Positions 34,755 through 43,600 of a DNA stretch of 64,000 bases are shown here, in pieces; positions within the stretch are counted from its first letter, which is position 1; every line of letters begins with the position of its first letter. The translations under genes were made by a program, and so were the position numbers. The notes beneath the pieces are model-generated. The model was not told the DNA's origin. It did no database searches and saw nothing but the letters and a program-made list of their open reading frames with translations. The DNA is taken from the NCBI GenBank assembly GCA_945890645.1, contig CAMDCV010000017.1, positions 20,755-84,754 of the forward strand. Direction: 5' to 3'. Source of the stretch: Akkermansia muciniphila. Its GTDB lineage: Bacteria > Verrucomicrobiota > Verrucomicrobiia > Verrucomicrobiales > Akkermansiaceae.

Positions 34755-35039
34755 ATGTCACGCGCCCGCCAACTCTGGAACTCATTCCTCATCATCAGCA
34801 TCATCATCGGTGCGGTTGTGGGGCTGTGGGCCGGACGTTTCTTGCCGGGCAAAGCAGGTGAACTTTTCGGTCGCATCTTCCACATTCTCACCACCCCGAT
34901 CATCCTCGAGATCAGCTTCGGGATTTTAGGGATTATCATTGTGCTAGCACTCTCCCACTACCACGAAAAAAATGCCGACGAATGGGTAGAAATGGACATT
35001 CCCAACGACCCCACGCCGCAAGAGTCAAACGAGCATTAA
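34755..35039 (+). CDS. Small membrane protein of unknown function
   Basis: A 94-residue protein with two transmembrane helices (about 11-30, LIISIIIGAVVGLWAGRF, and 47-66, PIILEISFGILGIIIVLALS) and an acidic C-terminal tail. It follows proS by 9 nt and is likely co-transcribed. No family recognised. Confidence 0.65.
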   Translation: MSRARQLWNSFLIISIIIGAVVGLWAGRFLPGKAGELFGRIFHILTTPIILEISFGILGIIIVLALSHYHEKNADEWVEMDIPNDPTPQESNEH

Positions 35040-35069
35040 TGATCAGTCAGATCCGTCTGATCAAAAAGT

Positions 35070-36116
35070 TCAAGGCACTCGCCAAAACAGCGTGAACTCA
35101 TGTCGATTATACGTCAAATGCGTCTGCGCTAGCAATTCCAGTCCACCCCGCCGCGCCTGCGCCAACACCCGATGATGCAACGCAAGTATCTCTTCCATGC
35201 CCGCCGCTTTGTGCGTTTTCAGAGTGAAGACCACCAAGGCACCCGACCGCAAAACGGCCCGCTTGCTTAACACAATCGCCAGCGATTCCTCGGCACTGCC
35301 ATTCATATCGCACAACAACGCATCATACAAGGTGCCGCGCGGTGGCAAAAACGTTGCCGCATTTTCCGCAAAAAATTCCAGTCGCGGATGCGATGCCACG
35401 CGTGGGTCCAGCGGCGCGCGATCCACCGCTGTCACGGCAAAGCCACGCTCTAACAACTCCGCCGTCATCCCACCAGGACTCGCACCTAGCTCTAACCATC
35501 GAGTCGTCTCCGGCAGCGCTGGATGAAACAAGCGCAGGAAATGCAAAGCCTCCGCCACCTTCGCACCGGCACGACTGATGCTATGCGGCGCGTTGTGACT
35601 GATGTATTTGCTACCACCCGCATAAAATCCCCGACACGAACGTGGCGATGCCATCGCACAAAACAACCCTTCCTTGCCTAACAAGCCAAACAAGGTCAAG
35701 GCCTCCGCCTCCTGTTCCTCAGGATCCAATCGCGCACGCGGCGGGCAAAATTCCTGCCGTAAATTTTGCTGCAATTGTGAAGCAAGTTTTTTATACACTG
35801 GATGCGGTGACCCCGCCACCAATGGACTCACCATCACCTGCTGCAGTGGCGAGGTAGCGAACTTTCGCACCAGCGCACGCGTGGCTTTTTCGAGAAAGTC
35901 CTCGGTCTGTTCCGGCACACAAGGCCACGCATGATCGACCGACATCTGCCAACGCACGAACAAGCCCGCCTCCAGCTTCGAGAGATCCAGCGGCGTCTCC
36001 CGCGAAAACAACCAATACTCCGTGCCCAAACGTTTCGCCGACCCAATCCCCAAGCGCGCGAGAATTTCCTCATGAATCGGCGCGAACACCTCGGAGATAC
36101 GAATCAATTGCTGCAT
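35070..36116 (-). CDS. rlmM: RlmM-like 23S rRNA 2'-O-ribose methyltransferase (FtsJ fold)
   Basis: A 348-residue protein with a THUMP-like N-terminal half and a C-terminal Rossmann methyltransferase. The SAM motif is LELGASPGGMTAELL. The likely catalytic tetrad is Lys in SRAGAKVAEAL, Asp in LCDMNG, Lys in VFTLKTHK and Glu in RHEFTLFW. This resembles RlmM, which methylates C2498 of E. coli 23S rRNA; identity is somewhat diverged, so the exact target base is inferred. It converges with the small membrane protein after proS. Confidence 0.78.
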   Translation of the reverse strand: MQQLIRISEVFAPIHEEILARLGIGSAKRLGTEYWLFSRETPLDLSKLEAGLFVRWQMSVDHAWPCVPEQTEDFLEKATRALVRKFATSPLQQVMVSPLVAGSPHPVYKKLASQLQQNLRQEFCPPRARLDPEEQEAEALTLFGLLGKEGLFCAMASPRSCRGFYAGGSKYISHNAPHSISRAGAKVAEALHFLRLFHPALPETTRWLELGASPGGMTAELLERGFAVTAVDRAPLDPRVASHPRLEFFAENAATFLPPRGTLYDALLCDMNGSAEESLAIVLSKRAVLRSGALVVFTLKTHKAAGMEEILALHHRVLAQARRGGLELLAQTHLTYNRHEFTLFWRVP

Positions 36117-36227
36117 GCCCCACCACCCTGCGCCCTATCCCCCAGAAATCCAAGTGATAAAACAGAAGATGGTAAGACTAGGAAAATGAGCCATATCGAT
36201 CGCTTGTCACATCATGCATTTTATCCA

Positions 36228-36257
36228 ACAAGAGCGGTGATCGCTCACCGCTCTTGT
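36228..36257 (-). terminator. Perfect 13-bp hairpin downstream of recA
   Basis: ACAAGAGCGGTGA and TCACCGCTCTTGT form a perfect 13-bp stem around TCGC, about 25 nt past the recA stop codon. There is no clear U-tract on either side, so it may be a transcript-end stabiliser rather than a true intrinsic terminator. The GCGGTGA/TCACCGC core resembles the inner hairpin of the family A repeats. Confidence 0.55.
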
Positions 36258-36281
36258 GCACTATACAACTTCAGAAGATGA

Positions 36282-37322
36282 TTACTTCTTCGGTTCGTTG
36301 AGTTTGGCTAGCACGGCTGTTTCCAATTCGGCATAGAGTGCTGGATCGCTTTTGAGCATGTCCTTGGCGGCATCGCGGCCTTGGGCGAGTTGGGTGCCGT
36401 TGTAGCTGAACCAACTGCCGCGCTTTTGCACGATTTCCATTTCCAATGCGAGATCGAGCAAGGAGCCCGTCGAGGAAATGCCTTCGTTGAACATGATGTC
36501 AAATTCTGCTTCGGCAAAGGGAGGTGCCACTTTGTTTTTCACGCATTTGATCTTCGTGCGATTGCCGGTGACGGTGCCATCGGAAGATTTGATTTGGCCG
36601 ATGCGACGAATGTCCACGCGCACCGAGGAGAAGAATTTCAGAGCACGACCGCCAGGTGTGGTTTCGGGGTTACCGAACATGACGCCGATTTTTTCGCGGA
36701 TCTGGTTGGTGAAAACGCAGACTGTGCGTGCCTTCGAAATAAAGCTGGTGAGTTTGCGCATGGCGGCACTCATCAAGCGGGCCTGGGCACCGACGGTGGA
36801 GTCGCCAATTTCGCCATCGAGTTCCTGTTTGGTCACGAGAGCCGCTACGGAGTCGAGCACGACTACGTCGATCGCATTGGAACGGACCAGCGCTTCACAA
36901 ATTTGCAAGGCTTCTTCGCCGGAGGATGGTTGCGAGACGAGAAGGTCATCGAGATTCACGCCGAGACGACGTGCGTATTGGGGATCGAGCGCGTGTTCGA
37001 CGTCGATGAAGGCTGCCAAACCGCCGCGTTTTTGTGCTTGGGCGATGAGGGTGAGGGTGAGGGTCGTTTTACCCGAAGATTCAGGACCAAAGATTTCGAC
37101 GATACGTCCGCGGGGGAAACCGCCGACGCCGAGCGCGCGGTCGATGAGAAGATTTCCTGTGGGGATGACTTCGACATCCATGCGAGTGTTATCGCCCATG
37201 CGCATGATCGCTGCTTCTCCGAATTCTTTGTGAATGTGGGAGATTGCTGCATCGAGATTGCGCTTGCGTGCTTCGGCCATTTTATCGGCCCCGGTGTCTG
37301 TAGGAGTAGTTTTAGCTGCCAT
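36282..37322 (-). CDS. recA: Recombinase A
   Basis: A 346-residue RecA, the strand-exchange ATPase and SOS co-protease. It has Walker [11 protein letters not shown] at 79-88, VLDSVAAL, the mobile loops ([40 protein letters not shown]) and the usual ENKPKK-like tail replaced by [12 protein letters not shown] at 37322 ([11 protein letters not shown]) is chosen; the frame is open further upstream to 37397 but without family similarity. No LexA box is recognisable in the upstream gap. Confidence 0.97.
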   Translation of the reverse strand: MAAKTTPTDTGADKMAEARKRNLDAAISHIHKEFGEAAIMRMGDNTRMDVEVIPTGNLLIDRALGVGGFPRGRIVEIFGPESSGKTTLTLTLIAQAQKRGGLAAFIDVEHALDPQYARRLGVNLDDLLVSQPSSGEEALQICEALVRSNAIDVVVLDSVAALVTKQELDGEIGDSTVGAQARLMSAAMRKLTSFISKARTVCVFTNQIREKIGVMFGNPETTPGGRALKFFSSVRVDIRRIGQIKSSDGTVTGNRTKIKCVKNKVAPPFAEAEFDIMFNEGISSTGSLLDLALEMEIVQKRGSWFSYNGTQLAQGRDAAKDMLKSDPALYAELETAVLAKLNEPKK

Positions 37323-37465
37323 GTGATGATTTGGTTGACGGCGCCATTTTGCAGAAATTCTGCCCATCGTCAACAAAAAAGATGTTCGATTGAACAAAAA
37401 TGTGCCTTTTTTCGCGGATTTTTGGCCAAAATCCCTCTAATGGCTTTGCTAACGCGCCTTACAAA

Positions 37466-37876
37466 TTACTCAGCCCAAGTCCATGTCACGTCCACCTGAA
37501 TATCAGGATGAATGCTGTGATGCACGGGGCAGGCGTGAACAGCGGCTTCTAATAACGGCGCTAAAGGATGATCGGCAGAAATCGGCATGGCAATGGCGAC
37601 CGGTAGGGCGACGATGCGACGCGGGGTATCGGTGCTCATTTGTTTGTGCACGACGATTTTCATGCCGGCGAGATCGACTTCCTTACGCTTCGCGACGATG
37701 CCCATGACCGTTGCCATGCAGGCACCGAGAGCGGTCGCGACGAGATCTGTCGGAGAAAATGCTTCGCCACGGCCGTTATTATCGACGGGGGCATCAGTGA
37801 CTAAAACATTGCCTGAAGGAACGTGGAGCGCGGAGCAATGAAGCTCGCCTTCATAATCGATGCGGATTTCTACCAT
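37466..37876 (-). CDS. OsmC/Ohr family protein
   Basis: A 136-residue OsmC-like protein with the two redox cysteines Cys53 (ALGACMATVM) and Cys116 (HACPVHHSI), the peroxidatic and resolving pair of the family. These proteins reduce organic hydroperoxides. ATG GTA overlaps the TGG TAG end of the kinase gene by 7 nt, so it is translationally coupled to the ECF sigma-kinase pair and presumably made on the same transcript. Confidence 0.9.
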   Translation of the reverse strand: MVEIRIDYEGELHCSALHVPSGNVLVTDAPVDNNGRGEAFSPTDLVATALGACMATVMGIVAKRKEVDLAGMKIVVHKQMSTDTPRRIVALPVAIAMPISADHPLAPLLEAAVHACPVHHSIHPDIQVDVTWTWAE

Positions 37877-40446
37877 GAGTTTTTAAGTTGTGTGGTTTCG
37901 GGATCTTTGGTGACTTTAGCGATGACAACCCGGAAGCCGTATAAGTTGTCGCGACGGCTGGAGTGTTTGATGACGTGGCGAAAGGTGATGGAGAGTTTCT
38001 CCTCACTGTAGGTATTCCAACCACCGCCGCGCACAACACCACTATTCTTCAGCGCATCGTAGTCATCCGCAACCCATTCGTGCACATTGCCATTGAGGTC
38101 ATAAATGCCATAAAGGTTGGGGGCAAAAGAACCCACTGGCGCGGTTTTTTCAAAGCCATCAGTGTAACCGCGGATGATGCGTTCTGGGCTGGCGTTACCT
38201 TCGTTTGCGGCGGTCTCATCCGCAAAGTTGCCTGATCCCGGCGGAGGTGGCCAAGTTTTCCCCCACGACCAAACTTGCAATCCTTGGATATCGCGCTGCC
38301 CCGGGGTGTTGCCTTTTTCGTTTTGCAAGCCCGCCATGATCGACCATTCCAAATCCGTAGGGAGCCGGTACTCGTATGAAAATTGGATGCGCTCTTCTTT
38401 TCGCTCTCGCTGCGTGAGCCACTCGCAAAAAGCGATGGCATCGGGGCGATTGATATACACCACGGGATGATCAGGTCCATGGGCGTAATCCGGCACAGGA
38501 TTGCGCGGATGTTTGCTTTCCTTGAGAAAGAGAGCGTAATCCTGCATCCGTGTCTCCCACGCCGAGACCATCAAGTCCTCACCCACGGGCACAAATTTCA
38601 TACCTAACGCATTTTCCCAGGGTTTGCCAAAAATAACTCCTTGGTTTTGTTTCAGTGTCACTGCGACATCAAGCCGCTCACCATTTTGCAAATGGAGTTG
38701 CTGCGTTTGTGGTTTGTAGCCATCGAGGAGAAACATCAAATCAACAGGGCCTGGGCGGATTTTTTCAATCATTGTAGGGCCATAGATGCGACCCCGTGAT
38801 TCATCGTTAACGTAAACCTCGACTCCTTCCGGTTGAGCGGACACTTGGATGGAGCCATAGGGTACCTCGCGCACAATCACACGGAACGGATAGAAACTTT
38901 TCGCGCGCTGCTGCTCGGTGAGTGCCGGATTGGAAAAACCAGATTCCACCCGTGGCAAAATTTCCTGATCCGCGGTGAGATAGGATGGTGTCGCCCCCAG
39001 CTCCAGCCATCGACAAAACAACTCAGCCTCGCTCTCTGACGTCACCACCACTCGGCTGCCCTTACCATTTTCACTGATTTGAATGATCTCGCCGACGTTC
39101 GCAGGACGTTTCTCCGCAGTCAGGTATTGCTTCCAATATTTTTCCGATAGAAAATCGAGTGAGACATGAACATCATTTTCCGGCAGATATCGAATCCCGA
39201 GATGGTCTACCCAAGGCTCGCCAATGATGGGCGGAGAGAAAATTTTCAGATTGCCGCCTAACAGTTCGGGCTCGTCAGTATCCTTGACCTCGTGCTTGAT
39301 TTTCATTTCCTGATAGCCGCTCTTGCGCAACGTAAAACGCAAGTTCGTCCCGACAGGGTAGGATAATACACCAGTCTGCGTTTCTCCCATATAAACATCT
39401 TGATCATCAAACACAGCGGCGCCCTCGGGTTCGGTGAGAATTTTTACCTGACCCATTTTTTGTTCGATGACAGGAATCACTTGCTCGCGCTGAAAAAACT
39501 GATTAGCCCAGGCGAGCACGTCGTCTTTTTCCAAAAACTTCCAAGCGAGAAAACCAGAGCCCGCGAGAAGAATCGAAAGTGTCATCAGCACTCCTGCGCC
39601 ACGACTGCGCCGACGTTTGCCGCGTTGGATGCGACGCAAGGCATCGGCGAGTTCGCCAGCGGTTTTGATTGTGCGCTTCGAGAGATGAGGTTCGCAGACG
39701 TCGCAGATCACGCGGTTCAGTGCGAGCCACTTTTTGCGGTCGGCACCCTGTGGCAACTCATCGGGGAGTTCGGGGAAATCGAGTCGGTCCTTTCCAGTAG
39801 CGATCTCGTAAAGCACCTTGCCTAACGAATAAACATCCGCCTGCGCCGAGCCGGGGCCTTCGGGTGGGACGAAGCCTTCTGTGCCGACAAAAGTGCGTTG
39901 TCCGCGCGCGGCGACGAGTCCAATATCGGCGAGCTTGGCTTTGCCGCCGACGAAGATCACGTTCGATGGTTTGACATCGCGGTGAGCGAGACCTTTTTCA
40001 TGCAAGTGCCCGAGAGCTTCGGCAAGTCGCAAGCCCACTTCGAGGCATTGATCGATGGGAAATTGTTTAGCTTTGGTGTCCTTGCTATCGGCGCGAAGCG
40101 TACGTGCTTCATACTCGACAGGATGAATTTCCGTGCCGTGAAGTATGTCATCACCGAGCTCCATCACATAATAATAAAACGAGTGACGATCGGGACTGCG
40201 TCCGACGTGGAGCACGTTGACCAAACCCGGATGATCACGCGATATCGGTTCAAAGCGCAAGATGCCTTCGAATTCCCGTTCAAACGTACGCTCGTCTTCG
40301 AAGTCCTCGCGCCATACGACTTTTACGGCACGCATGGCACCGGTCACGCCGCGCGCCAGCCATACCTCGCCATAGGCACCACCGCCAATTTTGCGGAGCA
40401 CCTCATGGTCAGGAATGATTGGATCAGGTCGTTGTTTAATCGCCAT
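37870..40446 (-). CDS. Transmembrane Ser/Thr protein kinase with PEGA and FGE-type sensor domains
   Basis: An 858-residue protein. The cytoplasmic Hanks-type kinase domain is at about 13-275: GGGAYGEV at 21-28, Lys42, HRDVKPSN at 155-162, ADIGL at 173-177 (DIG in place of DFG), and GTEGFVPPE in the activation segment. A basic stop-transfer (RRIQRGKRRRSR) precedes a transmembrane helix at about 285-303. Outside lie a PEGA domain (about 333-400), a region resembling a worn SUMF1/FGE domain (about 405-527), a second PEGA (530-600) and a full FGE/SUMF1-type domain (about 605-848, with DLNGNVHEWVADDY and VRGGGWNTYSEEK). It overlaps the ECF sigma gene by 11 nt and OsmC by 7 nt. It likely senses an envelope signal and acts on the sigma factor; that is inference. 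Confidence 0.9.
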   Translation of the reverse strand: MAIKQRPDPIIPDHEVLRKIGGGAYGEVWLARGVTGAMRAVKVVWREDFEDERTFEREFEGILRFEPISRDHPGLVNVLHVGRSPDRHSFYYYVMELGDDILHGTEIHPVEYEARTLRADSKDTKAKQFPIDQCLEVGLRLAEALGHLHEKGLAHRDVKPSNVIFVGGKAKLADIGLVAARGQRTFVGTEGFVPPEGPGSAQADVYSLGKVLYEIATGKDRLDFPELPDELPQGADRKKWLALNRVICDVCEPHLSKRTIKTAGELADALRRIQRGKRRRSRGAGVLMTLSILLAGSGFLAWKFLEKDDVLAWANQFFQREQVIPVIEQKMGQVKILTEPEGAAVFDDQDVYMGETQTGVLSYPVGTNLRFTLRKSGYQEMKIKHEVKDTDEPELLGGNLKIFSPPIIGEPWVDHLGIRYLPENDVHVSLDFLSEKYWKQYLTAEKRPANVGEIIQISENGKGSRVVVTSESEAELFCRWLELGATPSYLTADQEILPRVESGFSNPALTEQQRAKSFYPFRVIVREVPYGSIQVSAQPEGVEVYVNDESRGRIYGPTMIEKIRPGPVDLMFLLDGYKPQTQQLHLQNGERLDVAVTLKQNQGVIFGKPWENALGMKFVPVGEDLMVSAWETRMQDYALFLKESKHPRNPVPDYAHGPDHPVVYINRPDAIAFCEWLTQRERKEERIQFSYEYRLPTDLEWSIMAGLQNEKGNTPGQRDIQGLQVWSWGKTWPPPPGSGNFADETAANEGNASPERIIRGYTDGFEKTAPVGSFAPNLYGIYDLNGNVHEWVADDYDALKNSGVVRGGGWNTYSEEKLSITFRHVIKHSSRRDNLYGFRVVIAKVTKDPETTQLKNSW

Positions 40447-41095
40447 CTTGACGCAGTTTCTCCAGTTCTTTTTTCAACACAGAACCCACGCGATGTTTGG
40501 CCAAGTACACTTGTGCCATGCTGACCCCGAGATGCTTCTGCACCTTGGTGGCATCCCACTCGCGCAGGACATAATAATCGAAAATCTGATACTGTTTCGG
40601 CGAGACCTGGGCTTTTACGCGCGTGAGTGCGGCATCGGCCATATTGCGACGCCACTCCGTGTCCCATACGCGATCCAACTGCATGCCATTCGGGTCTTCA
40701 AATCGATCGATAACAGCGGTCTTGCGCTCGTCATCCCACTCACCGCTATTCATCGCCGTGTCTTTTTTCCGCTTGCGGAATTGGTCATTGATGCGCCAGC
40801 GGGTCATATTCATGAGCCACGATTTGAAGGAGCCTTGCTCAGGATCGTAAAGCTTCTTCTTGCTCTGCTTCGCAATCGATAAAATCGTTTCCTGCACACA
40901 ATCAAACGCCTCGTCGGGTCGCAAACCGGCTTTCACCGCCACGGCATAGATCAGCTTCCAGTACGTTTGATAAAACTCATCCCATGTCTTCTGGTCCTCC
41001 CAGTTGTCGAGCCGCGCGATCAGGCTCTTGCGCGTTTTAGCGCAGATCGACGCCAAGGCTTCGTCGTGTTCCGGATCTTTTTCTGCATCGCTCAT
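40436..41095 (-). CDS. ECF-family RNA polymerase sigma factor
   Basis: A 219-residue sigma-70 family protein of the extracytoplasmic-function type. Region 2 is WDEFYQTYWKLIYAVAVKAGLRPDEAFDCVQETIL with RWRINDQFRKRKKD. A long linker follows, then region 4, AQVSPKQYQIFDYYVLREWDATKVQKHLGVSMAQVYLAKHR in pieces, ending in a basic tail. No anti-sigma factor gene is adjacent; instead the Ser/Thr kinase gene overlaps it by 11 nt, the arrangement of kinase-linked ECF groups common in Planctomycetes and Verrucomicrobia. ATG at 41095 (MSDAEKDPEHDEALAS) is used. Confidence 0.92.
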   Translation of the reverse strand: MSDAEKDPEHDEALASICAKTRKSLIARLDNWEDQKTWDEFYQTYWKLIYAVAVKAGLRPDEAFDCVQETILSIAKQSKKKLYDPEQGSFKSWLMNMTRWRINDQFRKRKKDTAMNSGEWDDERKTAVIDRFEDPNGMQLDRVWDTEWRRNMADAALTRVKAQVSPKQYQIFDYYVLREWDATKVQKHLGVSMAQVYLAKHRVGSVLKKELEKLRQDGD

Positions 41096-41257
41096 CTGCC
41101 TTGCTATAGCATAGCCCCCCCGGCTTGTCTCGCCCAGTTTCACGCTTTGCGCTTTTTGTTTGAGAAACACGTAAATTTAGCGAAAGCGAAAAATTACAGT
41201 GCTCATTGATCAATCCGCCACGGCTCCAATCAATTCGGCGGGCCCCGTAGCAGTGCT

Positions 41258-41638
41258 TCAAGGTTTGATGAGCTCCTGTTTTTCCGCAGCCCACGACGTC
41301 ACACCGCCCTTGAGTTCATGGAGTTGGGAAAAGCCAGCTGCCTTCAGTGTAGCAATCGCTTTCGCACTTCTGCCACCACTAAGGCAATAAACGAGAACGG
41401 GCTTGTCTGGGGAAGCCACTTTTTTTACGCGCTCGACAAAATCATCGCCGCCAATGGTCACCAGTACCGCCCCCGGCAGGTGGCCTTGGGAAAATTCCTC
41501 CGCCGTCCGTACATCGAGGACAACCGTTTTGGATTCTTTCGCGAGAAATTCTTTGGCCGCAGCAACATCATGCTGTATCGGCTCGGCAGCATAAAGAGTG
41601 GAAAACGCGAGGACACCTAGGATAAAAATGATTTTCAT
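41258..41638 (-). CDS. Exported rhodanese-like protein
   Basis: A 126-residue protein with signal peptide MKIIFILGVLAFSTLYAAEP, then a single rhodanese domain: VVLDVRTAEEFSQGHLPGAV and the active loop CLSGGRS with Cys85. A periplasmic sulfurtransferase or persulfide carrier is likely. The frame is open far upstream into dnaX, but the ATG at 41638 fits the signal peptide. It is divergent from dnaX. Confidence 0.88.
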   Translation of the reverse strand: MKIIFILGVLAFSTLYAAEPIQHDVAAAKEFLAKESKTVVLDVRTAEEFSQGHLPGAVLVTIGGDDFVERVKKVASPDKPVLVYCLSGGRSAKAIATLKAAGFSQLHELKGGVTSWAAEKQELIKP

Positions 41639-41749
41639 AGTTCCAACGCAATGATAACATTCCATTCGATAAAAGCAAGGACGGGAAAAAATCACAGCGC
41701 TCGCATAAATCCTATTGTCGAACCCCGTGCATGCTTTACTATCCCGCTT

Positions 41750-43267
41750 GTGAGTTACCAGGTCTTCGCCCGCAAATACCGCCCCGCCACCTTCGATGAT
41801 GTTCTGGGCCAAGATCACGTCGTGCGCACGCTGCGCAATGCGATCGAACAAAAACGCTTGGCACATGCCTACCTGTTCGTCGGCCCGCGTGGCACCGGCA
41901 AGACCTCCACCGCACGGATTTTCGCCAAGGCACTCAATGGCCCCGGCGGTCCAAAAGTTGACTTCGATCCCAATGATCCCGTCTGCCTGCAAATCGCCGA
42001 AGGTACTTCGCTCGATGTGGTCGAGATCGACGGTGCCTCAAACAACGGCGTCGATGAAGTGCGAGCGCTGCGCGAATCCGTGAACTACGCACCGATGCAC
42101 GGGCAGTTTAAAATTTATTACATCGACGAGGTGCACATGCTCACCAACCAAGCATTCAATGCCCTGCTGAAAACTCTCGAAGAACCGCCTCCGCACGTGA
42201 AGTTCATCTTTGCTACCACCGAGGTACATAAAATTTTACCGACCATTCTCTCGCGTTGCCAACGCTTTGACCTTCGTCCCATCCCCACGGAAATCATCGC
42301 CGAGCATTTGCTCCATATCGCATCGAAAGAAGGCGTCACGCTCGATCAAGCCGCCGCGTGGGCGATTGCCAAAGGAGCCGATGGCGGCATGCGCGATGCG
42401 CAGTCGATGCTCGATCAACTCGTTGCCTTTTGCGGCAATCAGATCACCGAGCCGGACGTATTGAACATTTTCGGTTTCACTTCTCGGGAAACCATCGCCT
42501 CACTGTGCGATGCAATTTTTCAAAAGAACACCGCCGCCGCCTTGCAGATCATCCAGCGCGAGGCTTCAACTGGTCGCGATGTCTCACAACTGCTCAATGA
42601 ACTCATCGGAGCCCTGCGCGCGATCATCGTCGCCAAGGTTGATCCCAACGCACCCAATGAAGGCATTCCGCTTGCCATTTGGGAACAATTGTTAGAGTCG
42701 TCGAAAAATTGCAAAGCCGATCGTTTGCTCGCCGTGATCGATGTCTTTGGCGATACCGAAGGTCGCATGAAATGGGCCAGCAATCGCAAACTGCACCTTG
42801 AACTCGGCGTGATTAAGGCGATCCAAGTCGTGGGTGAAGCCCGCATTTCGGATATCATCCATGTGTTATCCACATCGTCAGGTTACTTCGCCGATGCTCC
42901 CACCGCCACCCCGCCCGTAGCGCCCTCAAGTCCCGAAGAAGAACCTGTGAAGCAGGAAACACTTGAGCCTGCACCTGTCGTCGTAACGAGTCCCCTAGAA
43001 GTAGCCGCGCCACAAGTCGCCGCGCCCACCCCTGCCCCACGTGCGCCAAGCAAGCCGCTCGATGCCTTCGCCGCTCTCGATGCGATGATCGACTCTGCCA
43101 CGGATCGCCCCGAGGAAGAAGCGCCCGTCGCCGTGGCAGCCCCCGTCATCGCGCCGCTAGCGCCACCACCACCCAAGGAAACACCGCGAGAAGCCGATGA
43201 TTATCAAAAGGATCCACTCATTCAAAAAGCCCTCGAAATTTTCTCCGGAAAAATCGTTACACCCTAA
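41750..43267 (+). CDS. dnaX: DNA polymerase III gamma/tau subunit
   Basis: A 505-residue clamp-loader ATPase. It has FARKYRP at the N-terminus, Walker A GPRGTGKTSTA (45-55), YYIDEVHML (124-132), LKTLEEPP, and LSRCQRF as the sensor/arginine-finger region. After Walker A the zinc module of other DnaX proteins (four Cys) is replaced by a segment GGPKVDFDPNDPVCLQIAEG with one Cys, Cys79. The C-terminal part is Pro/Ala-rich, and the last 20 residues end in QKALEIFSGKIV. The start is GTG at 41750 (VSYQVFARKYRP); the upstream ATG frame has no family similarity. ybaB follows after 15 nt, the conserved order. Confidence 0.95.
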   Translation: MSYQVFARKYRPATFDDVLGQDHVVRTLRNAIEQKRLAHAYLFVGPRGTGKTSTARIFAKALNGPGGPKVDFDPNDPVCLQIAEGTSLDVVEIDGASNNGVDEVRALRESVNYAPMHGQFKIYYIDEVHMLTNQAFNALLKTLEEPPPHVKFIFATTEVHKILPTILSRCQRFDLRPIPTEIIAEHLLHIASKEGVTLDQAAAWAIAKGADGGMRDAQSMLDQLVAFCGNQITEPDVLNIFGFTSRETIASLCDAIFQKNTAAALQIIQREASTGRDVSQLLNELIGALRAIIVAKVDPNAPNEGIPLAIWEQLLESSKNCKADRLLAVIDVFGDTEGRMKWASNRKLHLELGVIKAIQVVGEARISDIIHVLSTSSGYFADAPTATPPVAPSSPEEEPVKQETLEPAPVVVTSPLEVAAPQVAAPTPAPRAPSKPLDAFAALDAMIDSATDRPEEEAPVAVAAPVIAPLAPPPPKETPREADDYQKDPLIQKALEIFSGKIVTP

Positions 43268-43282
43268 CTAAAACAAAAATTT

Positions 43283-43588
43283 ATGAACATTGCCAAATTG
43301 ATGCAACAGGCGCAGAAAATGCAAGCCGGTCTCGCCGCCGCCCAAGAAGAACTCGCCAAACGCACCGTCGAAACTTCGGTCGCGAATGGGAAAGTGGTCG
43401 TCACCGCCACCTGCGCCGGCGACGTGCTCGCCATTCGCATCGACCCTTCCGTGGTTGACCCGAGCGATGTGGATTTCCTGCAAGACCTCATCGTTAAGGG
43501 CGTGCAAGAAGCCATTAACCAAGGCCGCGAGATTTCGGCAACCGAGATGAAAAAACACACCGGCGGCTTGCCGATTCCCGGCATGTAA
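43283..43588 (+). CDS. ybaB: YbaB/EbfC nucleoid-associated protein
   Basis: A 101-residue DNA-binding protein: MNIAKLMQQAQKMQAGLAAA, VNGKV-type turn here SVANGKVVVTATCAGDV, and LPIPGM at the C-terminus. It is a dimeric, nucleoid-associated 'tweezer' protein. It is encoded between dnaX (15 nt) and a CAP-domain gene (12 nt); recR, the usual next gene, is missing here. Confidence 0.93.
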   Translation: MNIAKLMQQAQKMQAGLAAAQEELAKRTVETSVANGKVVVTATCAGDVLAIRIDPSVVDPSDVDFLQDLIVKGVQEAINQGREISATEMKKHTGGLPIPGM

Positions 43589-43600
43589 TCAGATCTCCGT

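Noticed and set aside
36381..37499. Long open frame opposite recA
   Set aside because: Antisense shadow; the sense strand encodes an unmistakable RecA.
41639..41992. Upstream extension of the rhodanese frame into dnaX
   Set aside because: Overlaps the dnaX start on the other strand; the signal peptide begins at 41638, so the extension is not used.
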